64,000 nucleotides of DNA, from positions 66,651 through 130,650 of the forward strand of contig JAZNQN010000065.1 of the NCBI GenBank assembly GCA_045590195.1, written 5' to 3'. This document shows positions 36,814 to 46,654 of the stretch, one piece after another. The stretch comes from JAZNQN01 sp045590195 (lineage in GTDB: Bacteria > Bacillota > Clostridia > UMGS1883 > UMGS1540). The position numbers and the translations under genes were made by a program. The notes under the pieces are model-generated. The model did no database searches and was not told the origin of the DNA. It saw only the letters and a list, made by a program, of their open reading frames with translations. Each line of letters begins with the position of its first letter. Position 1 is the stretch's first letter.

Positions 36814-38364
36814 TCAAGTAGTTGGGATAACAAGTTTTGTTCCTGGAGTCAGAGAGTGTGAAGGAGAAATATTATTACAGCTTGTTATTTTCTCTATGGG
36901 TGTTTTATATTTTTTTGCTACTGACCACATTGTGTCTTCGGGTTGAACAAAATAGATTACAATAGGAGATTTTTGCTTTTTCTCGCTTTCGGAAATTTTA
37001 ATATCATCTATCAGGTTTATGGTGTCGTTACATATAATTTTAACACTTGCCTCTGCAGTGGCACGAATGCTTACAGTAAGATCATCTGAAAGAGTATAGC
37101 TGCAACTTTCGGAGTGAACAGAACAATCTACAATAAAATCGGTGCAGGAATCAACGCTGACAGAGTGCATAAATGGAAGGGAACCTTTGAAGTTGCAAAT
37201 TGGTGTTTCGGTATCGGCGGTAATATAAAGAATATCAATTTTCAAAATACCTTCAAGATTCACCGAGCTTTCCCCGCGGGTAACTTTTTCTATTACCGGT
37301 TTATGGGAAATGTTGCAGATTCGGGCAATAGGAGGGTAATCTTCTCCAAGATAAAGCTCGCCTTTAACAGAAATTTGAGGATTGGCAGTTTTTTCAATGC
37401 GGTCGATTTTGCAAAGTGAGCGTGAAGGCAAAAGTTCGCAGCACGGGCTAAAGCAATCGCTTAATATGGTTGCGGTTTGTTCTCCGGAAATATTGATGTT
37501 GACCAGTAGATTTATTTCAACACCAAGGGTGTGAATTCCGTTATCATCTTCATCGGTTTCGTGATAAATGCCGACAACTGTAAAATTTGTGTCGGTGTCC
37601 ATATCTTCCAAAGCACCGGGAGTTTCAAAAACCTCTGTAAAAGGTATTTCGTGTTCCATAAATTCAAGGCTCATATCGGCACGACTTACATACAAAGTAT
37701 TTACGGTGCAAACACCTTTTAAAATGCATTTGTCGGCCAGAAGCTTCACGTCGCATTCTGAAACATTGGCTGAAATTTTTAAAATTTCGGCAGCTGCAGG
37801 TTTTCCTGAAGGGATTTCAAGTTTGTCTGAAACGGAAATATCGAACTCGCTGTCAAACTGCTGACAAAAAGCATTAACTTCATTTTTTAAAGTTTCTACA
37901 GGAATATCGCCCTCGGCATCGGTTACAAATTCCCATTTGCCACGATGAAGAGCTTTGATTTCTGTGTGAACAGTTGATTTAACACTTAATTTACGGCTGT
38001 TTACAAGGCTGTAATTTACTGCAGTTACATCTGCAATAGAACGAATTTTCATATCGCCCGTAACGCCATTTGCCTCGCAAACATCAGTAAAGTTTGCCGA
38101 GGCTTTGATGCTTTTTACCGGGAAATCGCTCATTTGCGGATCGGGTATATAAATAATGGTAAATTCCACCTCGCCGCGGAGAATTACTTTGTCGCCGCCT
38201 GCTTCTTTTTCAGTTATATTTGCAGCGGCATCAATCTGAAGTACTCTTGAAATATCGGGGCAGTTTTGGGGAAGAATTATATCTGTTTCCGCAAAAACCT
38301 CGGATCCGCAGCCAACTATGGCCTCGTCATAGTGTATACTGCTTTTTTGTGTGTCTATATTCAT
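36814..38364 (-). CDS. DUF3794 (SPOCS) protein with C-terminal LysM
   Basis: Protein of 516 residues. About three DUF3794/SPOCS repeats run from residue 20 to 450. A final LysM domain (residues 466-514) has YFVQPEDTMWSVAKKYKTP and LTPGTKLVIP. There is no signal peptide. The combination is seen in spore coat/cortex assembly proteins of Clostridia (SpoVID-like), so it probably acts at the forespore surface. Confidence 0.87.
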   Translation of the reverse strand: MNIDTQKSSIHYDEAIVGCGSEVFAETDIILPQNCPDISRVLQIDAAANITEKEAGGDKVILRGEVEFTIIYIPDPQMSDFPVKSIKASANFTDVCEANGVTGDMKIRSIADVTAVNYSLVNSRKLSVKSTVHTEIKALHRGKWEFVTDAEGDIPVETLKNEVNAFCQQFDSEFDISVSDKLEIPSGKPAAAEILKISANVSECDVKLLADKCILKGVCTVNTLYVSRADMSLEFMEHEIPFTEVFETPGALEDMDTDTNFTVVGIYHETDEDDNGIHTLGVEINLLVNINISGEQTATILSDCFSPCCELLPSRSLCKIDRIEKTANPQISVKGELYLGEDYPPIARICNISHKPVIEKVTRGESSVNLEGILKIDILYITADTETPICNFKGSLPFMHSVSVDSCTDFIVDCSVHSESCSYTLSDDLTVSIRATAEASVKIICNDTINLIDDIKISESEKKQKSPIVIYFVQPEDTMWSVAKKYKTPIEKITSCNNISPSHSLTPGTKLVIPTT

Positions 38365-38444
38365 AGTAAACCTCCCAGAAAGTTATTCTACCATATTTAT
38401 ATGTTTTCTTGTTTTAAGGTAGTACAATTTTTTCTTGTTTATTT

Positions 38445-38474
38445 TTGTTACTTGAGTTATACTGTAGTTATAAT
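38445..38474 (+). promoter_or_regulatory. Possible promoter of the DUF4830 gene
   Basis: TTGTTA (38445-38450), 18 bases, TATAAT (38469-38474), 46 bases before the ATG. Confidence 0.5.
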
Positions 38475-38520
38475 GTGAGTATTTTTAAATATCGAAGTTT
38501 TTTAAAGGCGGTATTTAAAA

Positions 38521-38928
38521 ATGAAAAAGTTTTTATGCATAATTGTGGTTTTGGGTGTTATTGTAGCGAAAACTGTTTCTTCAAACACATATGAGGCAGA
38601 AACTGAAAAAGGCAGAATAAAGTGCATAAGTCAGTACGGCTGGAAGGTGAGCGAAAAGATTGAAGAAGCAGTAATTTCAATTCCAAAACCTTTAAACCTT
38701 GTGTACATAAGGTACAACGAAATTCAGAAAAGAGCAGGCTTTGATATTTCGGAATATGAGGGAAAAAAGGTTTGCCGCTATACTTACAAGGTTTTAAATC
38801 ACAGCCATAAAGGCGATGTATATGCAAATATTTTTGTGTGTGACGGAAAAATGATAGCGGCTGACATTATGTCCAGAGATATTGGTGGCTTTATGCACGA
38901 GATAAACAGAAAGGAATTTATAAAATAA
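38521..38928 (+). CDS. DUF4830 domain protein
   Basis: Small exported or membrane-anchored protein of 135 residues. An N-terminal hydrophobic helix (about 3-20) is followed by a DUF4830-like domain: YGWKVSEKIEEAVISIPKP, the QKRAGFDISEYEGKKVCRYTY core (about residues 64-84) and the IGGFMHEIN end. Function unknown. Its stop overlaps the start of the pseudouridine synthase by 1 base (TAATG). Confidence 0.75.
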   Translation: MKKFLCIIVVLGVIVAKTVSSNTYEAETEKGRIKCISQYGWKVSEKIEEAVISIPKPLNLVYIRYNEIQKRAGFDISEYEGKKVCRYTYKVLNHSHKGDVYANIFVCDGKMIAADIMSRDIGGFMHEINRKEFIK

Positions 38929-39629
38929 TGCGACTTGACAAATATGCGGCTTTTGCGGCAAAAAGCAGACGTGATATAAAAAAGATGATAGGAGAGGGAA
39001 GAGTTTGTGTCAATGGTAAAATCGTGAAGGATGCAGGTTTTAATGTTAATGCGAGCGACGAGGTTTTAGTTGACGGAAAGCCGTTTCGGTATAGAGAATT
39101 TATTTACCTTATAATGAATAAACCCGAAGGAGTTGTATCGGCAACTTATGACCCGAAAAAGAAAACAGTTATCGACCTGCTCTCTGAAGAGGACAAAAGA
39201 TTTGAGCCTTTTCCTGTTGGCAGGCTTGATATTGATACCACTGGGCTTCTTCTTCTAACAAATGACGGAAAGGCGGCACATAATTTATTATCGCCATCAA
39301 AAAAAGTTCCCAAAAAATATGTTGCGCTACTTGATGCACCGGTTGAAAGCGGAGATATTAAAAAATTTGAAGAAGGCATAGTACTTGACGATGGCTACAA
39401 AACAAAGCCTGCAATTTTGTTGCCCCTTGAAGGTAACAGGGCAGAGGTTACAATTTCGGAAGGGAAATTTCATCAGGTAAAGCGAATGTTCGCCGATGTT
39501 GGAAAGAAAGTTTTAGCTCTTAAAAGGGTTGAATTTGCAAGCCTTTCACTTGACGCAAAGCTCTCTGAAGGAGAGTACAGGCACATTCGCCCTGAAGAAA
39601 TGCAAATTTTAGATAGGATTATGCAATAG
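38928..39629 (+). CDS. RsuA-family rRNA pseudouridine synthase
   Basis: Converts a specific uridine in rRNA to pseudouridine. The 233 residues comprise an S4 RNA-binding domain (1-55) and the catalytic domain with the active-site Asp in VGRLDIDTTGLLLLTNDG (near residue 103). The length fits the RsuA/RluB/RluF group. The exact target base cannot be read from sequence. Confidence 0.93.
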   Translation: MRLDKYAAFAAKSRRDIKKMIGEGRVCVNGKIVKDAGFNVNASDEVLVDGKPFRYREFIYLIMNKPEGVVSATYDPKKKTVIDLLSEEDKRFEPFPVGRLDIDTTGLLLLTNDGKAAHNLLSPSKKVPKKYVALLDAPVESGDIKKFEEGIVLDDGYKTKPAILLPLEGNRAEVTISEGKFHQVKRMFADVGKKVLALKRVEFASLSLDAKLSEGEYRHIRPEEMQILDRIMQ

Positions 39630-39752
39630 TACTAAAGAAAAACTATTTTTTTGTGTGTTTTGCGTATTTTCAAATTTGAAAAAATGTGTTATATTATATT
39701 AAGTAATTAAAATGAGTGCCTGTGCAATAGGCGCGTTTAGGAGGATACTTAA

Positions 39753-40862
39753 ATGGCAAGCTTAAGCTTAAAAGGAATTTACAAAAGATACGCAGGCGGC
39801 GTTACAGCTGTTAGCGATTTTAATCTTGAAATTGACGACAAAGAATTTATTATATTCGTAGGTCCATCAGGTTGTGGTAAATCAACAACACTTCGTATGA
39901 TTGCCGGTCTTGAAGAAATTTCCGAAGGTGAACTTTATATCGACGACAAACTCGTTAACGATATTGCACCAAAGGACAGAGATATTGCAATGGTTTTCCA
40001 GAACTATGCTCTCTATCCACATATGACAGTTTTTGATAACATGGCGTTCGGCCTTAAACTTCGCAAAACTCCAAAGGATGAAATTAAAAGAAGAGTTGAA
40101 GAAGCTGCTAAAATTCTTGATATCGATCACCTTCTCGACAGAAAGCCAAAAGCTCTCTCCGGTGGTCAGCGCCAGAGGGTTGCGCTCGGTCGTGCTATCG
40201 TTCGTGAACCAAAGGTATTCCTTATGGACGAACCTCTCTCAAACCTCGATGCTAAACTTCGTGTTCAGATGAGAACAGAGATTGGTAAACTTCACCAGAA
40301 ACTTCAGACAACATTTATATATGTAACTCATGACCAGACAGAGGCTATGACAATGGCTTCACGTATCGTTGTTATGAAAGATGGTATTATTCAGCAGGTT
40401 GCTTCGCCTCAGGAACTTTACGACTATCCTGTTAATATGTTCGTTGCAGGCTTTATCGGTTCACCACAGATGAACTTTATCGAAGCTGACGTTGTTGATG
40501 ACAACGGCAGAGTTGCACTCGTATTTGGCAACCAGAAAGTTATACTTCCTGAAGGCAAGGCTGCTAAACTTGACAAAGCTTATATTGGTCAGAAAGTTAT
40601 TATGGGTATTCGTCCTGAAGACCTTTATGATGATGAAGCTTATATTGCAGCATCACCTGACAGCACAATTGATACATCAGTAACAATTACTGAAATGATG
40701 GGTGCTGAAACATTCCTTTATCTTGATGTTGAAGGCAAACAGTGTGTTGCAAGAGTTAACCCAAGAACAACATCAAAAGCAGGCGACAACATTAAACTTG
40801 CATTTGATGCTAATAAAATTCACATCTTTGACAAAGAAACAGAAATTACTGTTCTTAACTAA
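39753..40862 (+). CDS. Sugar ABC transporter ATPase (MsmK/UgpC type)
   Basis: Energising subunit of carbohydrate ABC importers, 369 residues. Walker A GPSGCGKST (near residue 38), Q-loop MVFQNYALYPH, signature LSGGQRQRVALGRA, Walker B VFLMDEPLSNLD and H-loop YVTHDQTEA. A C-terminal OB/TOBE regulatory domain occupies residues 235-369. No permease or binding protein gene is next to it, so it is probably a shared multitask ATPase. Codon use is biased to AAC/ATC/CTC, indicating high expression. Confidence 0.94.
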   Translation: MASLSLKGIYKRYAGGVTAVSDFNLEIDDKEFIIFVGPSGCGKSTTLRMIAGLEEISEGELYIDDKLVNDIAPKDRDIAMVFQNYALYPHMTVFDNMAFGLKLRKTPKDEIKRRVEEAAKILDIDHLLDRKPKALSGGQRQRVALGRAIVREPKVFLMDEPLSNLDAKLRVQMRTEIGKLHQKLQTTFIYVTHDQTEAMTMASRIVVMKDGIIQQVASPQELYDYPVNMFVAGFIGSPQMNFIEADVVDDNGRVALVFGNQKVILPEGKAAKLDKAYIGQKVIMGIRPEDLYDDEAYIAASPDSTIDTSVTITEMMGAETFLYLDVEGKQCVARVNPRTTSKAGDNIKLAFDANKIHIFDKETEITVLN

Positions 40863-40876
40863 TTTAAAAAGTTTAA

Positions 40877-40905
40877 ACGGAGTGGCAAAGGCCACTCCGT
40901 TTTTT
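40877..40905 (+). terminator. Terminator of the MsmK-type gene
   Basis: ACGGAGTGGC (40877-40886), loop AAAG, GCCACTCCGT (40891-40900), then TTTTT. Confidence 0.93.
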
Positions 40906-41365
40906 ATATATTATGTTCGTTTTTTAAAAAAGATAACAGCGCTTTACAACCGCGCAAAACATCGTTATAAGTATCATCAAAATTGCCGGTATACCAAGGA
41001 TCGGCAATGTTGCCGCCATCGGCATAGTCGAGAAGAAGAGATATTTTATCTTCCGCACTTTTCCCTAAAATTGCGTGCATATTTCGAAGGTTTGCACTGT
41101 CCATTCCTATAAAATAATCATATTCAGATGCATCGTGCGGCATCAGTTTTTCGGCATATTTTCCTTTGCAGGAAATACCTACTTCTGCAAGCTTTTTTTG
41201 AGTGCCGCGATGAACGGGGTTACCTATTTCTTCATAGCTGGTAGCTGACGACTTTATTAAAAATTTGTCGGCAATGCCGGCTTTTTTTACCATATCTTTA
41301 AAAACAAATTCTGCCATTGTTGAGCGGCATATATTGCCGTGGCATACAAACATTATTTTAATCAT
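40904..41365 (-). CDS. Low-molecular-weight protein tyrosine phosphatase
   Basis: Phosphotyrosine phosphatase of 153 residues. The P-loop CHGNICRS starts at Cys8 and the general acid Asp is in ADPWYTG near residue 121. Cytoplasmic. It converges on the MsmK-type gene. Bacterial relatives dephosphorylate exopolysaccharide BY-kinases, but none is in this window. Confidence 0.93.
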   Translation of the reverse strand: MIKIMFVCHGNICRSTMAEFVFKDMVKKAGIADKFLIKSSATSYEEIGNPVHRGTQKKLAEVGISCKGKYAEKLMPHDASEYDYFIGMDSANLRNMHAILGKSAEDKISLLLDYADGGNIADPWYTGNFDDTYNDVLRGCKALLSFLKNEHNI

Positions 41366-41427
41366 AATTTTCTCCCTAAATAAAATATTATGTTTATTTT
41401 ATCATAAAAGGATATGTTTGTAAACAC

Positions 41428-41456
41428 TTGACATTTTTGCTTTGTTTTGATAGAAT
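41428..41456 (+). promoter_or_regulatory. Promoter of the rhamnosidase gene
   Basis: TTGACA (41428-41433), 17 bases, TAGAAT (41451-41456), 36 bases before the chosen ATG. Confidence 0.75.
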
Positions 41457-41492
41457 CATTGCGGAATTTGTTAAATGCAAAGGGGTGCAATT

Positions 41493-43781
41493 ATGTTCAA
41501 AAATTTTATAAAAGCCGGTAATAAATATACGCAAATTGGAGAAGCGGTTCCCGCACCATATATAAGAAAATCGTTCCACGTAGATTTTTTTGCAGAAAAG
41601 GCAGCTTTGAAAATTTGCACACCGGGATTTTATGAACTTTATATAAATGGAAAAAACATTACAAAAGGCTTTTTGGCACCATATATTTCAAATCCTTCTG
41701 AGGTACTTTTTTACGATGAATACGACATTTCAAAATATCTTGTAAAAGGCGAAAATGTAGTTGGGTTTATTCTCGGTAACGGCTTTGCCAATCAAACAGT
41801 TGCCAGCTGGGAGTTTTCCAAGGCAGAATTTCGTGCACCGCTCTCTGTTTGTGCTGTTTTAGAAGCGGAAGGAGAAGGTAAAAGCCTTAAAATGGAAACT
41901 GATGAAACTTTTAAAACGCACCCTTCTCCAATAATTTATGATATGTACAGATACGGAACTCATTATGATGCAAACCGTGAAATTGAAGCTTGGTGCAAAG
42001 CGGGCTTTGATGACAGTGGCTGGACAAATGCTCTTGCAGCGCCGGCGCCTGCAGGCGATATTTTGCCCTGCACAGCGCATCCTATGAAAACACAGTACAC
42101 TTTGTCACCTGTTTCCATAGAAAAAGTTGAGGATTTTTGTTATCTTAAAACCTCTTTTTATGACGGAAAAGATATTGAAAGCACCCGCGTTAAAGAAGGA
42201 TATCTTTACGATTTTGGAAAAAGCAGAGCGGGTGTTTGCAAGCTTAAAATAAAAGGCGAAAGGGGACAAAAAATAACCCTTCGCCATACTGAAAGGCTTG
42301 CAGAAGATAAAACGTTTAATTTTAACTGCATATATACATTTAAAGACGATTACGAAAATTATATCGACCTTTATCAAACTGATGTATACATACTAAAAGG
42401 CGGAGAAGAGGAAATATATGTACCGCCGTTTACTTACCACGGCTTCAGATATGTTCTGGTTGAAGGGCTTTTGCCAGAGCAGGCAACAGAAGATTTGCTG
42501 ACTTATGAAGTGTTTAATTCAGATATAAAGAAAAGAATTGATTTTGAATGTTCTGATGATACTGTAAACACTCTTTTTGATATGGGTATTGCGGCTGATA
42601 TGTCAAACTTTCACTATTTCCCAACCGATTGTCCTCACAGAGAGAAAAATGGTTGGACAGGGGATGCGGCAGTTTCGGCGGCGCATATGCTTATGTCTTT
42701 TGATTGCGGAGAAAGTTTAAGGCAATGGCTTTGCAGCATGCGATATGCACAGCGCGAAAATGGAATTATTCCCGGAATTGTTCCAACGGTTGGCTGGGGA
42801 TGCAAAGGAGATTACGGCCCTACCTGGGATGCAGCTTGCATAGAGCTTCCTTATTGCATTTATAAGTATGATGGCAGAGAAGATGTTGTACTTGAAAATG
42901 CGGATATGATGTACAAATATCTTAAATATATAAGTTCTGTACGCGATGAAAACGGATTGCTGCCGGTTGGGCTTGGCGATTGGTGTCAGCCCGGCTCGGG
43001 AAATGTTAACATTTCGGCTCCAAAGCGCCTTACAAACAGCGCAACCGTTTATGATTTGGCAATTAAAAGCGCATTTATGTTCGAAAAATGCGGCCGTTTG
43101 GAGGAAATGAAGTTTGCACAAAATCTGGCGGCCGAAATGAAAACTGCTATAAGAAAAAATCTTATAGATTTTGAAAGTATGACTGCAGAGGGAGCTTGCC
43201 AGACTTCGCAGGCACTTATGTTATCAGTGGGTCTTTTTGAAGAAGATGAGTACGAAAAAGCTTACAAAAGGCTTATTGAGCTTATTTATGAAAAAGATTG
43301 CCATCTTGACTGTGGTGTTGTTGGCGTAAGGCACATTTTCGAAGTTTTAATGAACGGAGGAGATGCACCGCTTGCTCTTAAAATGATTTGCAGAGAAGAT
43401 GGGCCTTCTTACGGGGCAATGATTAAAATAGGTGCAACGGCTCTTTGCGAAGCCTTTGAGGAAAACAGAGTTCAGGAATCGCAAAACCATCACTTTTTCG
43501 GGGATATACTCAGGGTATTTGTTAAAAGCCTTGCCGGCCTTGAAATAAATCCGAATATGAACAACATAAACGAGGTTGCTTTTTCGCCAATTGTAGTTGA
43601 GAATATGAATTTTGCAAAAGCAGAGTACAACTGTTCAAAAGGAATAATAAAATCAGGTTGGGAAAGAAGCGGAGAAAAAGTCAGAATGTATATTGAACTG
43701 CCTGACGGAATAGAAGGAAAAGCAAAAATTTGTGGCAGCGAAAAAGAGCTCAAAGCAGGGCTTAATGAATTTCTTGTCTAG
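41493..43781 (+). CDS. Alpha-L-rhamnosidase (GH78)
   Basis: Glycoside hydrolase of 762 residues that would release terminal alpha-L-rhamnose. The N-terminal beta domains (about 1-330) include YIRKSFHVDF. The (alpha/alpha)6 catalytic domain begins near residue 350 with HYFPTDCPHREKNGWTGDA, which holds family acidic residues, and continues through PTVGWGCKGDYGPTWDAACI. There is no signal peptide, so it acts on oligosaccharides inside the cell. The start is ATG 41493 because the AAAGGGGTG RBS lies between it and an earlier ATG at 41475. Confidence 0.9.
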   Translation: MFKNFIKAGNKYTQIGEAVPAPYIRKSFHVDFFAEKAALKICTPGFYELYINGKNITKGFLAPYISNPSEVLFYDEYDISKYLVKGENVVGFILGNGFANQTVASWEFSKAEFRAPLSVCAVLEAEGEGKSLKMETDETFKTHPSPIIYDMYRYGTHYDANREIEAWCKAGFDDSGWTNALAAPAPAGDILPCTAHPMKTQYTLSPVSIEKVEDFCYLKTSFYDGKDIESTRVKEGYLYDFGKSRAGVCKLKIKGERGQKITLRHTERLAEDKTFNFNCIYTFKDDYENYIDLYQTDVYILKGGEEEIYVPPFTYHGFRYVLVEGLLPEQATEDLLTYEVFNSDIKKRIDFECSDDTVNTLFDMGIAADMSNFHYFPTDCPHREKNGWTGDAAVSAAHMLMSFDCGESLRQWLCSMRYAQRENGIIPGIVPTVGWGCKGDYGPTWDAACIELPYCIYKYDGREDVVLENADMMYKYLKYISSVRDENGLLPVGLGDWCQPGSGNVNISAPKRLTNSATVYDLAIKSAFMFEKCGRLEEMKFAQNLAAEMKTAIRKNLIDFESMTAEGACQTSQALMLSVGLFEEDEYEKAYKRLIELIYEKDCHLDCGVVGVRHIFEVLMNGGDAPLALKMICREDGPSYGAMIKIGATALCEAFEENRVQESQNHHFFGDILRVFVKSLAGLEINPNMNNINEVAFSPIVVENMNFAKAEYNCSKGIIKSGWERSGEKVRMYIELPDGIEGKAKICGSEKELKAGLNEFLV

Positions 43782-43798
43782 TAGTTAAGAGGCAAAAA

Positions 43799-44479
43799 AT
43801 GAAATATTATAATATAAAGACAGGAAAATTTATTTCCAGACCAAACAGATTTATAGCAATTGTTGAAATTGACGGCAGGGAAGAAATTTGCCACGTTAAA
43901 AATACCGGCAGATGTAAAGAGTTGCTCCTGCCCGGAGCCAGGGTGTTTTTGCAGGAATTTGATACGGAAAAGCGAAAAACAAAATACGATTTAATTGCTG
44001 TTTATAAGGGCGAGAGGCTTATAAATATGGACAGTCAGGCGCCTAATAAAGTGTTTGGCGAGTGGGCAAAAGAGAGCGGATATTTTAAAAATCTCACGCT
44101 TATTAAACCCGAACAAAAATACGGCGATTCGAGGTTTGATTTTTATATTGAAGATGGCGACAGGAAAATTTTTGTTGAGGTTAAAGGTGTAACCCTTGAA
44201 AAAGATGGAGTTGCCCTTTTCCCTGATGCGCCCACAGAAAGAGGCATAAAGCACATCAATGAGCTTTGCAAAGCGAAGAAAAACGGATATGAGGCGATTA
44301 TTGCTTTTGTTATTCAAATGAAAGGAATAAAAGTTTTTAAACCAAACAAAGAAACTCATCCTGAATTTGCCGCTGCTTTGAAAAAAGCGGCAAATTCAGA
44401 GGTGGAGATTTTGTGTATTGACTGCATTGTAGCAGAAAACGAACTGAAAATAGATGGAATTATACCAGGAGAAATATAA
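43799..44479 (+). CDS. sfsA: SfsA family DNA/RNA nuclease
   Basis: Protein of 226 residues. The N-terminal OB-like domain has RPNRFIAIVEIDG and CHVKNTGRCKELL. The C-terminal PD-(D/E)xK-like nuclease core has DSRFDFYIEDG and KIFVEVKGVTLE. Known members are linked to sugar-fermentation regulation in E. coli, but the biochemical role is a nuclease. It is 17 bases after the rhamnosidase. Confidence 0.93.
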   Translation: MKYYNIKTGKFISRPNRFIAIVEIDGREEICHVKNTGRCKELLLPGARVFLQEFDTEKRKTKYDLIAVYKGERLINMDSQAPNKVFGEWAKESGYFKNLTLIKPEQKYGDSRFDFYIEDGDRKIFVEVKGVTLEKDGVALFPDAPTERGIKHINELCKAKKNGYEAIIAFVIQMKGIKVFKPNKETHPEFAAALKKAANSEVEILCIDCIVAENELKIDGIIPGEI

Positions 44480-44482
44480 AAA

Positions 44483-44511
44483 TGCAGTGGCCTTGAAGCC
44501 ACTGCACTTTT
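44483..44511. terminator. Terminator between sfsA and the aldolase gene
   Basis: TGCAGTGGC (44483-44491) and GCCACTGCA (44498-44506), loop CTTGAA, then CTTTT. It separates converging genes; the minus-strand side is also T-rich. Confidence 0.8.
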
Positions 44512-44519
44512 GATGTTTA

Positions 44520-45812
44520 CTATTTTTCGAGATTGAACGCATCAATTATTTTATCAATTTCAGAGTCATCAATTCTCACTACCTTGCCAAGAGAAACTGC
44601 ATTAACAATCGCTTTTGCGCTGAATTCTGCAACTTCAAGTCGGTCGAAAGCGTTTAAAAGAGATGTTCCGGTTACAATACAGCAATCGTTTTCAATAAGA
44701 GTAACAGGGTTTTTAATGCCAACCTCTTTTGCGGTGAGCTGCGGCTGCATAAAGCTTGAACCAAATGGAAATTTTTTAACATCGCGAAGCATTATGTAGC
44801 TTTCCGGAATGATTCTTGAGTCGAGATGGGCATCTGAAACTGCAAATGCCATAAGGTTTGGCGGATGTGCTAAAATAACAGAATTTATTTCAGGATGTTG
44901 CTCGTAAATGTGCTTGTGAAGCATAACACTGCGGCTTGGCTGTTTGCCCTGTTCACAGGCATCGCCGCTTATTTTTACAATATCTTCGGGGGAAAGATAT
45001 TTTCTGTCCTTATCATAGGGAGTTATTATGAAACCTCCATCGGGCAAACGCTCAGAAAAAGTTCCCTGAGAGCTTGTGAAAAGGCGCTGGTCATATGCTC
45101 GACTTATAAGCTGACACATTTTGCTTCTTGCTTCCTTTTCGGCGCTGGAAAAATGCTTTGGTACGAATTCATCAAGGCAAATTTGGTTTTTCTCTTTTGA
45201 AATTGAAATTTTATGCTCCGAAAGAGGAGAAAGGTTGCCTATTTTTATTGCCTGAAGATGAAGTCTGGCACAAAAATCAAGGGTTTCAAAAGCTTTAAAT
45301 GCTTCAAAAAGGTCACCCTTTCCAACAACAACGCCGTGGTTTTCAAGCATAACAGTTGAAACTCCGGTGTCGAAAACTTTTGCGATATTTTCGGAAAGAG
45401 CTTCGCTTCCGGGCAATTCATAATCTGCATACTTTATTTTGCCGCATATGTTATCTATATTTGGAATAAGCGATGTTTCGGGAATTTCCCTTGAAATTGA
45501 AAAACCTAAAAGAGCCGGTGGATGAGCATGTAAAACGGCTTTTATATCAGGGCGTCTTTTATATAGAATACTATGAAAAGGCCATTCGCTTGATGGGCGA
45601 TGTCGGCCGATTATTTCTCCTGACGGGGTAACTCTTACCATATCGTCACGGGTGAGAGAGCCTTTGTCAACGCCGGCAGGTGTAATCCAAATGTCGCCGT
45701 TATCGTCAAGAATTGATAAATTTCCGCCGGAAGTTGTTGTCATTTGATATGAATAAATTCGCTGCATTATCAAAACCAACTGATCGGCGGGATGCATAAA
45801 CTTAAAATTCAT
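44520..45812 (-). CDS. Tandem class II aldolase/adducin domain protein
   Basis: Cytoplasmic protein of 430 residues made of two class II aldolase domains fused head to tail (about 1-205 and 215-425). The first keeps the zinc ligands HAH (in VLHAHPPALLGFS) and the His of ENHGVVVGKG. In the second these read LAH and ENDCCIV, so two of three zinc histidines are gone. Relatives act on fuculose- or rhamnulose-1-phosphate. The start is ATG 45812, behind AAGGAG. Proximity to an alpha-rhamnosidase hints at deoxysugar breakdown, which is inference. Confidence 0.85.
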   Translation of the reverse strand: MNFKFMHPADQLVLIMQRIYSYQMTTTSGGNLSILDDNGDIWITPAGVDKGSLTRDDMVRVTPSGEIIGRHRPSSEWPFHSILYKRRPDIKAVLHAHPPALLGFSISREIPETSLIPNIDNICGKIKYADYELPGSEALSENIAKVFDTGVSTVMLENHGVVVGKGDLFEAFKAFETLDFCARLHLQAIKIGNLSPLSEHKISISKEKNQICLDEFVPKHFSSAEKEARSKMCQLISRAYDQRLFTSSQGTFSERLPDGGFIITPYDKDRKYLSPEDIVKISGDACEQGKQPSRSVMLHKHIYEQHPEINSVILAHPPNLMAFAVSDAHLDSRIIPESYIMLRDVKKFPFGSSFMQPQLTAKEVGIKNPVTLIENDCCIVTGTSLLNAFDRLEVAEFSAKAIVNAVSLGKVVRIDDSEIDKIIDAFNLEK

Positions 45813-45969
45813 AATAAATCTCCTTATAACTGATTTCACTATAATTATATATCAGTTTTAGTTTTTTGTAAATGCACTAAATGTTAAAAATTTAACAATG
45901 TAAAGGCGAATATTTTATCTAAAATTGATACAGAGAGCAAAATATATGTTCCTATTTCTGTATAATGGC

Positions 45970-45998
45970 TTGAATTTCAAGTTGTTTTGTGATAATAT
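45970..45998 (+). promoter_or_regulatory. Promoter of the GDSL-EamA-DUF4434 operon
   Basis: TTGAAT (45970-45975), 17 bases, TAATAT (45993-45998), 31 bases before the ATG. Confidence 0.6.
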
Positions 45999-46028
45999 AT
46001 TTGAAACAACAATTTCAGGAGGAAAATT

Positions 46029-46646
46029 ATGAGAGTATTATTTCAAGGCGATTCAATAACAGATGCAGGCAGAAATTATACTGATGATGCATATAAAGGC
46101 AGGGGTTATGCCCTTTTGGTAACAGCACAGCTTGGATTTGAAAATCCGGGTGAACATGAGTTTTTCAACCGTGGTATAAGCGGAAACAGAATAGTTGATG
46201 TTTATGCCAGAATTAAATCTGACATTATAAACTTAAGGCCAGATGTAATGAGCATACTTATTGGCGTTAATGATGTATGGCACGAGTTTTCGAGAGAAAA
46301 CGGAGTTGATGCTGAGAAGTTTTTCAAAATATATTCAATGCTTATTGAAGAAGTTAAAGAGGCATTGCCTGATATTAAAATTATGATAATGGAGCCATTT
46401 GTGCTTTGTGGAAGTGCTACAGAAGAAAATTTGGAAGGCTTTGAAAAAGAAGTTGCTCTTCGTGCAGAAAAAGCAAAGGCTATTGCGGAAAAATACAATT
46501 TGCCATTTATTCCTCTGCAGGAAGGCTTTAACAAGCTTTGCGAAGCGGCAGAGCCTACATATTGGCTGGGGGATGGAGTTCATCCTACGCCAATGGGCCA
46601 CGAATATATTAAAAACGAATGGATGAAAGCTTACAAAGCTTTATAG
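46029..46646 (+). CDS. SGNH/GDSL hydrolase family protein
   Basis: Esterase of 205 residues. Block I FQGDSITDAGRN (Ser near residue 9), block III GVNDVWHEF, and block V DGVHPTPMGH with the catalytic Asp and His are all present. No signal peptide. Relatives deacetylate sugars or xylan fragments. It is first in an operon with an EamA transporter (8 bases on) and a DUF4434 protein, so it may process an imported glycan. Confidence 0.9.
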   Translation: MRVLFQGDSITDAGRNYTDDAYKGRGYALLVTAQLGFENPGEHEFFNRGISGNRIVDVYARIKSDIINLRPDVMSILIGVNDVWHEFSRENGVDAEKFFKIYSMLIEEVKEALPDIKIMIMEPFVLCGSATEENLEGFEKEVALRAEKAKAIAEKYNLPFIPLQEGFNKLCEAAEPTYWLGDGVHPTPMGHEYIKNEWMKAYKAL

Positions 46647-46654
46647 GAGATAAA

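Noticed and set aside
41475..41492. Earlier ATG for the rhamnosidase
   Set aside because: The RBS lies after it, so translation should begin at 41493.
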